From the NCBI GenBank assembly GCA_026393575.1, contig JAPKZX010000036.1, forward strand, positions 1 to 37,566: 37,566 nucleotides of DNA. The letters run 5' to 3'. The number at the start of each line of letters is the position of its first letter. Within the stretch, counting starts at the first letter, position 1. This DNA is from Actinomycetota bacterium. Its GTDB lineage: Bacteria > Actinomycetota > Acidimicrobiia > Acidimicrobiales > Ilumatobacteraceae. Shown piece by piece: positions 24,862 through 33,912 of this stretch. The position numbers and the translations under genes are program-made. Below the pieces are notes generated by a model, which ran no database searches, was not told where the DNA came from, and saw nothing but the letters and a program-made list of their open reading frames with translations.

Positions 24862-26546
24862 CGCGCACCAATCTTGACAGGTACGGCATGCGCAGCCGAT
24901 TCCTTTGCGTGATAACTCGAACGGGTCAATGGGCTTGATTCCACGTGACCTATTCCCAAAGACTCACCGACTGCCTTATATGTGTCAAACATGGCCGGCT
25001 CCACCCATCGAGATACAGGAAGATGATTAGTGGTTGGTCGCAGATACTGGCCGATGGTCACAATGTCGACGCCGATTGCCGCCAAGTCTGCGAGCACACC
25101 AAACACTTCGTCGTCGCGCTCGCCCATTCCCACAATCAAGCCGGATTTCACAGTCAGACCAGCACGCTTTGCGCGAGCAAGCACGGACAAACTGCGCGCA
25201 TACCCGGCCGAAGGACGCACGGCGTGCTGCAAGCGCGGCACAGTCTCCATGTTGTGATTCAAAACATCGGGAGCGGCCTGAAGAATGATGTCTAAAGACT
25301 CTGTTCCTCGAGCATCTGAGATAAGAGTTTCTATCTGAATAGATGCATCGAGTTCGCGAATTGCTCGAACGCATTCTGCGATGTGTCCCATTCCCTCATC
25401 TGCCAGATCATCGCGCGCAACCATCGTGAGCACCGCATACGAGAGCTTCATGTTTTTGATTGCCTCAGCAACCCGAGCTGGCTCATTGCCGTCTGGTGCT
25501 TCTGGCTTACGAGTATCAATGAGGCAAAAGCCGCATGCTCGCGTACAACGCTCACCCAGCACCATGAAAGTTGCAGTTCCGTCGCTCCAGCATTCAGAAA
25601 GATTGGGGCAACCGGCTTCTTCACACACTGTGACAAGTGAAAGGTCTCGCAATGTCTTCTTCAAAGTCATTACTTCTTCACCGTGAGAAACATGCGGACG
25701 AATCCAGTCAGGTTTTCTCTCAGACAACTCAATCGCATCCTCCACACCAGCGCGTGCTAGTCGGCCCAGCATGCGAACTGGCTTGCCAGGGCCTTCGCCT
25801 CGAGAAAAGGCTGAGAGGTCGGTTGGCATCTGTTTCCATGCAACGTCTTGTCGGTCGAACTGACCGTCACCCCACGCAAGTGCTGCGTGTTGTACAACAA
25901 CGTCCACCATCTCTTTCATCGAGATGGTGATTCCTTCTGCTTCCACTGATGTCACGGGATAGTCAGCAATTCCACATGGAACAATGTTTGTAGACATGTA
26001 CTGGAGATCTGTGCGCACGTTGATGGCAAAACCATGCATGGTGCGACCGCGCCCAACTCGAACACCTATCGCGCAAATCTTTCGTGGATGATCTGTGTGC
26101 ACATCAATCCACACGCCGGGATAACCCTCGAAACGATCTGCAGTGGAAAGTCCAATTTCACGCAATGAATCAATGACAACTTGTTCCACCGCGTGCACAT
26201 ATGCCGGAGAATCTGGAGGAGTATCTGCCCCATGTTTCCCTTTGAGAGTCAGTAACGGATAGCCCACCAATTGACCGGGTCCGTGATACGTAATGTCGCC
26301 CCCGCGATTGACTGACACAAAATCTGCACCGACCGCAACAGGGTCACACTTCAAGTTCTTTTCTAGATCTGCAGAAGGTCCGTATGTGAACACATGTGGA
26401 TGTTCGAGCAAGAGAAGCCGGTTGTCTGTGCCGTGGCGAAACATGGACTCTTGTATGGCCAGTGCTTCGGCGTACGGGACAGAGCCCAACCAACGAACTT
26501 GTAGATCAGACGAGGTGTTCATAATCGTGGGAACACTTTTGTCCAT
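24858..26546 (-). CDS. LipB-LipA fusion: octanoyltransferase plus lipoyl synthase
   Basis: One uninterrupted frame of 562 residues from ATG 26546. Residues about 12-225 are LipB, which moves octanoate from ACP to lipoyl domains: RGGDITYHGPGQLVGYP, the catalytic Lys156 (RKICAIGVRV) and Cys191 (IVPCGIADYPVTS). Residues about 275-562 are the radical-SAM lipoyl synthase LipA: auxiliary cluster Cys308, Cys313, Cys319 (CEEAGCPNLSEC), SAM cluster Cys334, Cys338, Cys341 (CTRACGFC) and the C-terminal RSSY. A linker of about 50 residues joins them. Both active sites are intact. The start is chosen because AGAAGGA precedes it; that RBS overlaps the E2 stop codon. It follows E2, its substrate protein, by 8 bp. 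Normally lipB and lipA are separate genes. Confidence 0.95.
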   Translation of the reverse strand: MDKSVPTIMNTSSDLQVRWLGSVPYAEALAIQESMFRHGTDNRLLLLEHPHVFTYGPSADLEKNLKCDPVAVGADFVSVNRGGDITYHGPGQLVGYPLLTLKGKHGADTPPDSPAYVHAVEQVVIDSLREIGLSTADRFEGYPGVWIDVHTDHPRKICAIGVRVGRGRTMHGFAINVRTDLQYMSTNIVPCGIADYPVTSVEAEGITISMKEMVDVVVQHAALAWGDGQFDRQDVAWKQMPTDLSAFSRGEGPGKPVRMLGRLARAGVEDAIELSERKPDWIRPHVSHGEEVMTLKKTLRDLSLVTVCEEAGCPNLSECWSDGTATFMVLGERCTRACGFCLIDTRKPEAPDGNEPARVAEAIKNMKLSYAVLTMVARDDLADEGMGHIAECVRAIRELDASIQIETLISDARGTESLDIILQAAPDVLNHNMETVPRLQHAVRPSAGYARSLSVLARAKRAGLTVKSGLIVGMGERDDEVFGVLADLAAIGVDIVTIGQYLRPTTNHLPVSRWVEPAMFDTYKAVGESLGIGHVESSPLTRSSYHAKESAAHAVPVKIGAR

Positions 26547-26554
26547 AGGTCCTT

Positions 26555-27946
26555 CTAGACCTCTGAAGACCAATCTCGTGTCTCAAGAATTTTCTTGACA
26601 CGAGACAAGAATCCGGCCGCATATGCACCGTCGAATGCACGGTGATCCCATGCCATCGCAAGATTTCCCACCGGATGAATTGCAATACTCTCGCCGTAAC
26701 CAGGCACTTCAATAACAACTGGCTTCTTCACAATCGCATCGGTTGACAAGATGGCAACTTGTGGCTGGTTAATGATGGGCATTGTCAACACTGAGCCTGC
26801 AGAGCCATTGTTCGTAATGGTGAATGTTCCACCAGCAAGTTCATCTGGTCCCAAACGGCGACTACGTGCACGAGTTGCAAGGTCATTGATCTCGCGTGAG
26901 ATTGCACGGAGACGTTTTCCCTCTGCATCGCGAATCACGGGAACGATTAAGCCCTGATAGTCGAGGTCGACGGCGATACCAAGATCCACAAAACGATGAA
27001 CAATCAATTCCTTGTCACCCATCGATGCATTCATGTGTGGGAATTCCGCTAATGCATCCACAACTGCGCGTGCAATAAACGGCAAGTACGTGAGGCCGAA
27101 TCCTTCGTCCGCTTTGAAACCTTCTTTCACACGACCACGTGTGGCGTCGACATTTGCAAAGTCCACTTCCACCACACTGAACGCTGTTGCGCTGGTGCCC
27201 ATGCTGGCCACCATGTGTGCGCCAGTGGCCTGACGAATCTTTGACAACGCAACGACTTCGTCACGCGCTCCAGCAACAACACGTGGTGCTGTACGAGCAG
27301 CAGGTGCAGCAGCAGGTGCAGCAGCAGCGGTTACAGCAGGTGAAGCAACTGCTGGTGCAGGAGTCGCAGCTGCCGGTGCAGAACCAATTGCAGCCAGTGC
27401 ATCTTCACGAGTGATACGACCACCAGGGCCAGTACCGCGAATCGATGCAGCATTCAGGCCATTCTCTGCGATGATCTTGCGCACCACTGGAGACAACACG
27501 AGACCTTCTGTAGAAGCAGCAGGCGCTGCGGGAAGCGGCGGAATCACAGGAGCCGGTGCGCTCACAACTGGCGCAGCAGCCGGCGCAGGCGCAGGTGTCG
27601 GCGCAGCAACTGGTGCAGGTGCGGGAGCGGGTGCTGGAGTTTCAGCGGGAGCGGGAGCGGGAGCTGGCGCTGGAGTTGCTGCAGGAGCGGCGGCTGGTGC
27701 AGGCGCACTTCCTGCGGCACCTACAACTGCAATCACAGTTCCTACGGCAACAGTGTCACCTTCGGGAACACGAATTTCGGTGAGAACACCCGCGACAGGA
27801 GATGGCACTTCAGTATCAACTTTGTCTGTGCTGACTTCGAACAATGGTTCGTCTTCAGCAACAGTGTCACCGATTTGTTTGAACCACTTTGTAATGGTTC
27901 CTTCTGTAACGGTTTCGCCGAGTTGAGGAAGTGTGATCTCTGCCAT
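26555..27946 (-). CDS. 2-oxoacid dehydrogenase E2 (dihydrolipoamide acyltransferase)
   Basis: 463 residues. Order: one lipoyl domain (1-75, lipoyl-Lys42 in STDKVDTE), a long Ala/Pro linker (about 78-150), the E3/E1-binding domain (about 150-190, SPVVRKIIAENG and GTGPGGRITREDAL), a second Ala-rich linker, then the acyltransferase core (about 230-463) with the catalytic His435 and Asp439 in WDHRAFDG. It is the core of the pyruvate and/or 2-oxoglutarate dehydrogenase complex; actinobacteria commonly use one such E2 with AceE, and aceE starts at the right end of this window. It lies 18 bp after lpd, with AGGA 8 nt before the ATG. Whether to call it sucB or aceF cannot be decided from the sequence. 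Confidence 0.93.
   Translation of the reverse strand: MAEITLPQLGETVTEGTITKWFKQIGDTVAEDEPLFEVSTDKVDTEVPSPVAGVLTEIRVPEGDTVAVGTVIAVVGAAGSAPAPAAAPAATPAPAPAPAPAETPAPAPAPAPVAAPTPAPAPAAAPVVSAPAPVIPPLPAAPAASTEGLVLSPVVRKIIAENGLNAASIRGTGPGGRITREDALAAIGSAPAAATPAPAVASPAVTAAAAPAAAPAARTAPRVVAGARDEVVALSKIRQATGAHMVASMGTSATAFSVVEVDFANVDATRGRVKEGFKADEGFGLTYLPFIARAVVDALAEFPHMNASMGDKELIVHRFVDLGIAVDLDYQGLIVPVIRDAEGKRLRAISREINDLATRARSRRLGPDELAGGTFTITNNGSAGSVLTMPIINQPQVAILSTDAIVKKPVVIEVPGYGESIAIHPVGNLAMAWDHRAFDGAYAAGFLSRVKKILETRDWSSEV
27290..27725. repeat. Low-complexity GCN-rich stretch encoding the E2 Ala/Pro linkers
   Basis: Imperfect tandem 6-nt units of the type GGTGCA/GGAGCG (plus strand) encode alternating Ala and Pro on the minus strand. 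The stretch is interrupted at about 27380-27530 by the ordinary sequence of the E3-binding domain. Such tracts vary in length between strains and are prone to assembly collapse. Confidence 0.75.
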
Positions 27947-27964
27947 TGTGTGTGTCCTAGGTTC

Positions 27965-29365
27965 TTATGCGTTAATGCTACGGCCAGTCAATGACATGAC
28001 TGTTTCACCGAATAGTTCGGAGAGGCTTGGATGTGGCTGAATGAAGTGAGCGATTTCTTCCACGGTGGCTTCCCAGTTGACGGCTAAATATCCACCGCTC
28101 AATTGTTCTGTTACCCATGGACCAACCATGTGCACGCCCAGAACTTGACCTGCAGATCCGTCTGGGTTTTTCTTTGCAATGATTTTTACAAGACCATCAG
28201 TTTCACCGATGATCATTGCGCGACTGTTTGCACGAAACTGATGCTTTGCCACCACAACGTCGTAACCCGCAGCTTTTGCGGCCTCTTCGCTGGGGCCAGA
28301 CCATGCAACTTCTGGACTGCAATAAATTGCCCATGGCACTCGGTCGTAATCAACTGGAATCGCAGTCTCACCTAGAACCTGCTTCACCACCAGAATTGCT
28401 TCTGCGTATGCAACGTGTGCAAGTTGTGGCGTGTTGATCAAGTCGCCAACTGCAAACACATTGGCAACAGACGTACGGCAGTATTCGTCAACTTCTACGA
28501 AGCCACGATCACTAACGGCAACTTTTGTTTTTGCTAATCCCAATTGATCGGGAAATGGTCGACGGCCAACAGAAACAATCACTGCGTCGACTTCTAGAGT
28601 TTCACCATCTCCGAACGACACAACAGTGGAACCACTTCCCGTTGGCTTATGGCCTGTAACTGCAACACCGGTCTTGATGTTGATCTTCTTTTTTCCAAAA
28701 GACCGAACAACAACGTTGGCAAGGTCAGCATCGAGGCCTGGAAGAATTTTGGGGAGTCCTTCAAGAATGGTTACTTCAGCTCCAAGGTCGGCAAACGTTG
28801 AGGCAAATTCACAACCAATTGCGCCACCACCAATTACAGCGATGCGCGCAGGAATGTAATCAAGCATCAAGACTTCATCAGATGTCATCACAGGACCAGT
28901 GGGTTCGAAACCAGGGATGACGCGCGGAATACTTCCTGCTGCAAGCACGACATTCTTGCCATTGAGTTGAGTGACAGTTCCGTCACCTGCTGTCACCGTT
29001 ACAGACTTGTCGTCATTCAGTGTGCCGACTCCGAGAAAGTACGTGACCTTCTTTGATTTCACGAGCCCAGTGAGGCCCTTTACTAAACCATCGACAATTT
29101 TTTGCTTGCGCGCTTGAGCGATTGCAAAATCTGTTTCACCAAGTGTGGCGGAGATTCCAAAATCACGAGCGTGTTGCACGTGACGACGTGCAGCTGCAGT
29201 TTCAAGAAATGCTTTTGCAGGAATACATCCGCGGTTCAAACACGTGCCACCCAATGTGTCTTTTTCAATGAGTGCAACGTTGAGTCCTGCAGATGCTCCG
29301 TAGAAGGCCGACGCATATCCGCCAGGCCCACCACCGACGACGACGAGGTCAAACTGGTCTGCCAT
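27965..29365 (-). CDS. lpd: Dihydrolipoyl dehydrogenase (E3)
   Basis: 466 residues from ATG 29365. It reoxidises the dihydrolipoyl group of E2 with NAD+. The FAD-binding GGGPGGYASA (11-20), the redox-active disulfide Cys42/Cys47 (GGTCLNRGCIPAK), the NAD-binding GGGAIGCEFAS, the second FAD motif VFAVGDL and the C-terminal His-Glu pair in HPHPSLSE are all present. The start is chosen at ATG rather than at an upstream TTG because GGAG lies 9 nt before it. It is the first gene of the run lpd-E2-lipBA-M24 peptidase-membrane protein-acyl-CoA dehydrogenase. Confidence 0.95.
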   Translation of the reverse strand: MADQFDLVVVGGGPGGYASAFYGASAGLNVALIEKDTLGGTCLNRGCIPAKAFLETAAARRHVQHARDFGISATLGETDFAIAQARKQKIVDGLVKGLTGLVKSKKVTYFLGVGTLNDDKSVTVTAGDGTVTQLNGKNVVLAAGSIPRVIPGFEPTGPVMTSDEVLMLDYIPARIAVIGGGAIGCEFASTFADLGAEVTILEGLPKILPGLDADLANVVVRSFGKKKINIKTGVAVTGHKPTGSGSTVVSFGDGETLEVDAVIVSVGRRPFPDQLGLAKTKVAVSDRGFVEVDEYCRTSVANVFAVGDLINTPQLAHVAYAEAILVVKQVLGETAIPVDYDRVPWAIYCSPEVAWSGPSEEAAKAAGYDVVVAKHQFRANSRAMIIGETDGLVKIIAKKNPDGSAGQVLGVHMVGPWVTEQLSGGYLAVNWEATVEEIAHFIQPHPSLSELFGETVMSLTGRSINA

Positions 29366-29424
29366 GGGGGTTATCTCCAATCAAATGAATACGACGCTGT
29401 ATCCACATACAACGGTAGCCGTTA

Positions 29425-29850
29425 CTACTTAGTAGCCCACTGAGATTGCTCTCCTGCACGCAGGTACGCCACCGTGACCGAACCCTTGGTGGGGGCAAAA
29501 CCTACGACGCACCGAACCACTACGTCGGCCGTTGTGGTGTCACACGGCACACCGGCGCCCTCGGGAACAGTTGATGGGCCAAGGACTTTGCCGTCGGCCA
29601 GCAATCTCCAGCCCTCAGTGGCATTCGAGCCGTCCACCCCGGTCATGGTGACTGTCACCACGGTGGCCAAGGTGGTTTGCTCCATTTTCTCAACCGCCAC
29701 AGTCATTTCAGACAATGTCTGCGAGGTGCCCAACGAGAGAAGTTCCACCGTGACGTCTTCATTTGCCACCTGGATCAACTTGAATCCACCAGCCAACACA
29801 ATGGCCAGGCCGCACAGAATCGCCGAGAGAATGAGTTTGCGTGTGCTCAT
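29425..29850 (-). CDS. Small membrane-anchored exported protein of unknown function
   Basis: 141 residues with an N-terminal hydrophobic helix (about 5-25, LILSAILCGLAIVLAGGF) preceded by basic residues, so it is probably a signal anchor with the rest outside. The extracytoplasmic part is rich in Thr and Val and has two Cys (VPCDTT and VVRCVVGF) that could form a disulfide. It looks like a beta-sandwich. I recognise no family. It ends with tandem stops TAG TAA, 60 bp before lpd, in the same direction. TAGTGT lies 9 nt before the ATG, with GGAAG between. It may be expressed together with lpd. Confidence 0.65.
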   Translation of the reverse strand: MSTRKLILSAILCGLAIVLAGGFKLIQVANEDVTVELLSLGTSQTLSEMTVAVEKMEQTTLATVVTVTMTGVDGSNATEGWRLLADGKVLGPSTVPEGAGVPCDTTTADVVVRCVVGFAPTKGSVTVAYLRAGEQSQWATK

Positions 29851-29916
29851 GCGTCTTCCACACTACGCCCCACATACGGAACAATCCGAGGCGCATTGCT
29901 GTTGACTATTACTGAT

Positions 29917-30813
29917 ATGAAAATTCTCATCACAGGGGCATCTGGCCTCATCGGTCAAGCCCTCTCAAAAGAACTGATCGCACGCGGTCACACCACGGTT
30001 GCAGCCGTACGCCGCTCACCTCGTCGAAATGACGAAGTGCAGTGGGATCCACAGTCTGGCGTGATGGCTCGTGAAGCCTTCCAAGGAATCGACGCAGTAG
30101 TTCATCTTGCCGGCGCAGGAATTGGCGACAAACGATGGACCGATTCTTACAAGATGGAAATTCTTGAAAGCCGCACACGTGGCACACGCTTGCTTGCCGA
30201 AACAATGGCTTCGCTCGAAGTAAAGCCATCAGTGTTTCTTTCTGGTTCAGCCATCGGCATCTATGGCGTACGTGACGACGAAGAACTCACAGAACAATCA
30301 TCAATCGGCTCAGGTTTTCTTGCCGACGTGTGTAGAGATTGGGAAGCAGCCACAGCCCCCGCAAGTCAGGCAGGAATCCGCACTGTGTTGTTGCGCACCG
30401 GAATCGTGTTGTCACCAAAGGGCGGCGCTCTAAAAAAACAATTGCCACTCTTCAAACTTGGTCTTGGCGGAAAATTTGGCAACGGCAAACAGTGGCAGAG
30501 CTGGATCTCAATCACTGACGAAGTCAATGCCATCATTCATCTGCTCACTTCATCAGTTTCTGGGCCAGTCAACCTCACCGCACCTCAACCTGTCACCAAC
30601 TCTGACTTCACTCGTACTTTGGCATCAGTCGTGTCACGACCAGCAATAGTTCCTATCCCTTCGTTCGGGCCGAAACTGTTACTCGGCGGTGAACTCGCAA
30701 ACGCGTTGCTCTTCACTGGTCAACGAGTTGTGCCATCAGTTCTTTCGAGTGATGGATTTCAATTCGCTCATCCCACACTTGAATCTGCACTTCGCGCACT
30801 ACTGAACAAGTGA
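29917..30813 (+). CDS. TIGR01777 family NAD(P)-binding epimerase-like protein
   Basis: 298 residues, extended SDR fold. The N-terminal MKILITGASGLIGQAL is the nucleotide-binding motif; VHLAGAGIGDKRW, ESRTRGTRLLAE, FLSGSAIGIYGVR and the C-terminal VVPSVLSSDGFQFAHPTL block are typical of the TIGR01777 (YfcH/SDR39U1-like) family. The biochemical role of this family is not settled. The start ATG 29917 fits the family N-terminus, although a longer open frame exists upstream; no Shine-Dalgarno is visible. It is first in a coupled trio with an FAD oxidoreductase and an SRPBCC protein. Confidence 0.92.
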   Translation: MKILITGASGLIGQALSKELIARGHTTVAAVRRSPRRNDEVQWDPQSGVMAREAFQGIDAVVHLAGAGIGDKRWTDSYKMEILESRTRGTRLLAETMASLEVKPSVFLSGSAIGIYGVRDDEELTEQSSIGSGFLADVCRDWEAATAPASQAGIRTVLLRTGIVLSPKGGALKKQLPLFKLGLGGKFGNGKQWQSWISITDEVNAIIHLLTSSVSGPVNLTAPQPVTNSDFTRTLASVVSRPAIVPIPSFGPKLLLGGELANALLFTGQRVVPSVLSSDGFQFAHPTLESALRALLNK

Positions 30814-32066
30814 GCACGCCTCCCCTTCCGTCACAAGCCGACGTCGTCATTGTCGGCGCGGGTCTTGCTGGGCTCACTGCTGCACGAGTTCTCCAACAAC
30901 GCGGCATCTCGGCGATACTTCTCGAAGCATCTGACGGTGTAGGTGGTCGCGTCCGTAGCGACAATGTGGATGGATTCATTCTTGATCGTGGATTTCAAGT
31001 TCTTCTCACTGGCTATCCAGAGATTCATCGTCATCTCAATATCCCCGCGCTTGATTTACAAACATTCGAGCCCGGGGCCATCGTGTGGAGAGAAGGCAAA
31101 GGTTCCATTGTTGGAGATCCATTCCGGCGTCCAAAAACTTTGGCATCTACGTCGTTCGCACCTATCGGCACACTTGGCGACAAAATGCGCATCGCATTAT
31201 TACGCGCAAAACTAAAGCGAGCTAACCCACAAGATCTGCTGCGTGGCACCGACATCTCAACCATGGAATCACTCAAGCAATTGGGCTTTAGCGACACCAT
31301 GATCAATCGATTCTTTCGACCATTAGTCGGCGGCATCCAACTCGATCCGCAACTAAAAGCATCGCGACGAATGTTCGACGTCATTTTCCGCACACTTGCC
31401 GTGGGTGACTCCGCAGTTCCTGCTCATGGCATGGGACGCATCACCGAACAACTCGCTCAATCGCTGCACTCAACACCCATCCACCTGAACACGCGTGTCA
31501 TGTCAACAACTCCAGGTTCTGTCACCCTTGAAAATGGCCACACCATTTCAGCTCGCGCAATTGTTGTCGCAACAGAAGGACCCGCTGCATCGTCACTTCT
31601 TTCTCTGCCCGCCGTAGCTTCGCAAGCTGCCGGCGCTGTGTACTTTGCAGCGCCAACCTCACCCATCGAAGGTTCATACATTGTCCTCGATGGTGAAGGA
31701 CACGGCCCCGTGTACAACGTTGCGGTGATGTCGCAGGTGTCGCCTCATTACGCACCATATGGTCAGCATCTCATCGCAGCTGCTCTCCCCGGACTTGTAG
31801 ACGGAGACATTGAGGCAGCGGCCAGACGTCAACTTCGCGGCTGGTGGGGCGCACAAGTCGATGAATGGCGTCACTTACGTTCATATCGAATTCCTCATGG
31901 CCAACCAGGCCAAACATCGCCCTTCAACCCTCATGAACGCGTCGCGTTAGGCGAGGGAATGTTCGTGTGCGGAGACCATCGAGATACTGCTTCTATTCAA
32001 GGTGCCATGTACTCGGGGCGACGATGCGCCGAATCAGTTGCCGAATGGGTAACACTTCAGTCATGA
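30810..32066 (+). CDS. FAD-dependent amine oxidase/phytoene desaturase-like oxidoreductase
   Basis: 418 residues. The FAD-binding Rossmann motif VVIVGAGLAGLTAARVL, the GG-motif VGGRVRS and the C-terminal FVCGDHRDTASIQGAMYSG place it in the flavin amine oxidase / protoporphyrinogen oxidase / phytoene desaturase superfamily. The substrate is unknown. The region NRFFRPLVGGIQLDP is shared with NAD(P)/FAD-dependent family members of this branch. The start is GTG, and the first four bases GTGA overlap the TGA stop of the TIGR01777 gene. Its own stop overlaps the SRPBCC start as ATGA. The three proteins are therefore made together and may act on one lipophilic substrate (inference). Confidence 0.88.
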   Translation: MSTPPLPSQADVVIVGAGLAGLTAARVLQQRGISAILLEASDGVGGRVRSDNVDGFILDRGFQVLLTGYPEIHRHLNIPALDLQTFEPGAIVWREGKGSIVGDPFRRPKTLASTSFAPIGTLGDKMRIALLRAKLKRANPQDLLRGTDISTMESLKQLGFSDTMINRFFRPLVGGIQLDPQLKASRRMFDVIFRTLAVGDSAVPAHGMGRITEQLAQSLHSTPIHLNTRVMSTTPGSVTLENGHTISARAIVVATEGPAASSLLSLPAVASQAAGAVYFAAPTSPIEGSYIVLDGEGHGPVYNVAVMSQVSPHYAPYGQHLIAAALPGLVDGDIEAAARRQLRGWWGAQVDEWRHLRSYRIPHGQPGQTSPFNPHERVALGEGMFVCGDHRDTASIQGAMYSGRRCAESVAEWVTLQS

Positions 32067-32506
32067 CAAAAAATGACCCAGCCAAGATCGTTTCTCGATC
32101 CACCATCGTGCCTGCTCCTGCACAAGCAATCTTCGACCTCCTCGCCGACCCTCGACGTCATCAAGAAATAGATGGCTCTGGGTCAATTCAGTCAGCACAA
32201 CTCGATGCACCTGAGCGACTAACGCTGAATGCAACATTTGGTATGAAAATGAAAATCGGCCTTTCATACAAAATCACCAACACGGTGGTGGAGTTCGCTG
32301 AGGGAACACAGATCGCTTGGCGTCACTTTGGTGGACACATCTGGCGTTACATCCTTGAGCCAGTTGAAGGTGGCACCAAAGTCACCGAGCAGTTCGATTG
32401 GAATACATCGAAGTCGCCATTTGTTTTGAAATTGCGCAAGTCTCCGCAAGCAAATGGAATTGCGATAGAGAAGACGCTCGAGAACTTAGTAAAGCGTTTC
32501 GCTTAG
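32063..32506 (+). CDS. SRPBCC (START-like) family protein
   Basis: 147 residues. N-terminal STIVPAPAQAIFDLLADPRRH, the following GS-rich loop and C-terminal EQFDWNTSK with a long last helix match the polyketide cyclase/dehydrase-like SRPBCC fold, which makes a deep hydrophobic pocket. It may bind or process a lipid-like ligand; activity is unknown. The ATG overlaps the stop of the FAD oxidoreductase (ATGA). The 3' end overlaps the end of the opposing hydantoinase gene by 4 bp, and both stop codons lie in CTTAG. Confidence 0.86.
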   Translation: MTKNDPAKIVSRSTIVPAPAQAIFDLLADPRRHQEIDGSGSIQSAQLDAPERLTLNATFGMKMKIGLSYKITNTVVEFAEGTQIAWRHFGGHIWRYILEPVEGGTKVTEQFDWNTSKSPFVLKLRKSPQANGIAIEKTLENLVKRFA

Positions 32507-33912
32507 CGAACGTGCTGCGACACTTCGCGGCGTAAATATCTACCGCGTCCTTTTCGCCCGAGGAATTGTTCACCATCAACAATGACTTCGCCGCGTGAGA
32601 GCACTGTGCGTACGCCACCAATTACTTCCACACCCTCGTAGGCAGAGTGGTCAAGGTTCATGTGATGCGTTGCTGCACTTAAGACATGCGTCTTATGTGG
32701 GTCGTACACCACAATGTCTGCATCGTTTCCAACGTTCAAAGAGCCCTTCGTTGGCAACCCAAATAAACGCGCTGGCGCGGTGGCACACACTTCTACCCAT
32801 CGCTCGAGGCTGATATGGCCAGCAACGACGCCCTGATACACAAGATCCATTCGATGCTCAACTCCACCAATGCCATTCGGCACCTTGTTGAAGAACTCGC
32901 CGTTCGCCAACTTTTGTTCGCGCAAACAGAATGGACAATGGTCGGTACTGACCACTGCTAATTCATCAATGCGCAATCCTTCCCACAAATCTGCCTGGTG
33001 ATGTTCGTGCTTACTGCGCAACGGAGTGGAGCAAACAAACGCAGCACCGTTTGGCCAACCTTGACCCAAGTGATCTTCCAAAGACAGATGTAAATACTGC
33101 GGACATGTCTCAGCAAAAATATTTGTTCCCCGAGCGCGCGCTTCCGTGACTTCACGCAATGCATGCGAACTAGAGAGGTGCACAATGTACAACGGTGCAT
33201 TTCCTGCAACTCGTGCCAACACAGATGCACGATGCACCGCTTCAGCTTCAAGTTCCGGTGGACGTGTTCGTGAGTGAAACTCTGGCGAAGTATTCCCTGC
33301 TGCAATTGCTTGCTCGATGAGTACATCAATGGCTAAACCATTTTCTGCATGCACCATGGCCATCATTCCGGTGTCTGCACACATCTGCAGTGCGCGCAAA
33401 ATCTGGCCGTCGTCTGAATACAAACGACCGGGATACGCCATGAACAATTTGATGGAGGCAACTCCTTCTCGTTCAATCAGCGAACGAGCGTCGATGAGAG
33501 CTTGCTCATTGACGCCACCGAGAACTTGGTGCAACGCCCAGTCCACAACACATTGCGACTCAGCCTCTGCCATGCGTTGTTCGAACGCGGCAAGCACATT
33601 GCCACCTAAGCGCTGTTCGGCAAAGTCGATGATGGTTGTAGTGCCACCATGTGCCGCAGCAATCGTTCCGGTCTCAAATGTGTCAGACGAAGTCATCGTG
33701 CCCGTATCGAGTTGCATATGCACATGAGCATCCACGCCCCCTGGCACCACAAAGCAACCAGAAGCATCGATGACTACGTCATCTGGTCCTGGCTGGGCCC
33801 CACCACCTACGCGGGGCACCACCGAAACGATGCGCTCACCTTCCACCACAATGTCGGCATCTGCTCGCCCATCGGCATTGACCACAGTTCCGTTCACGAT
33901 GAAAGTACGCAC
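32503..33912 (-). CDS. Dihydropyrimidinase / hydantoinase
   Basis: 469 residues, cyclic amidohydrolase with a dinuclear metal centre. All ligands are present: His63 and His65 (DAHVHM), the carbamylated Lys155 (SIKLFMAYPG), His188 (MVHAENG), His245 (YIVHLSS) and Asp324 (STDHCPF). The C-terminal NADIVVYDP and NLDHSAYEG match dihydropyrimidinases. It opens dihydrouracil or hydantoin rings, or acts on a related cyclic amide. No ureidopropionase or dihydropyrimidine dehydrogenase is adjacent. The start is GTG 33912 with TAGATT 6 nt upstream and no Shine-Dalgarno, so it is probably leaderless. Confidence 0.93.
   Translation of the reverse strand: MRTFIVNGTVVNADGRADADIVVEGERIVSVVPRVGGGAQPGPDDVVIDASGCFVVPGGVDAHVHMQLDTGTMTSSDTFETGTIAAAHGGTTTIIDFAEQRLGGNVLAAFEQRMAEAESQCVVDWALHQVLGGVNEQALIDARSLIEREGVASIKLFMAYPGRLYSDDGQILRALQMCADTGMMAMVHAENGLAIDVLIEQAIAAGNTSPEFHSRTRPPELEAEAVHRASVLARVAGNAPLYIVHLSSSHALREVTEARARGTNIFAETCPQYLHLSLEDHLGQGWPNGAAFVCSTPLRSKHEHHQADLWEGLRIDELAVVSTDHCPFCLREQKLANGEFFNKVPNGIGGVEHRMDLVYQGVVAGHISLERWVEVCATAPARLFGLPTKGSLNVGNDADIVVYDPHKTHVLSAATHHMNLDHSAYEGVEVIGGVRTVLSRGEVIVDGEQFLGRKGRGRYLRREVSQHVR

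Noticed and set aside
27411-27926. Long Gly/Ala-rich open frame on the plus strand opposite E2
   Set aside because: It is the antisense of the Ala/Pro linker codons; the minus-strand frame is a clear E2 protein.
28900-28915. GGGTTCGAAACC, resembling a tRNA T-loop
   Set aside because: It lies inside the well-conserved lpd coding region and there is no acceptor stem or anticodon arm around it.
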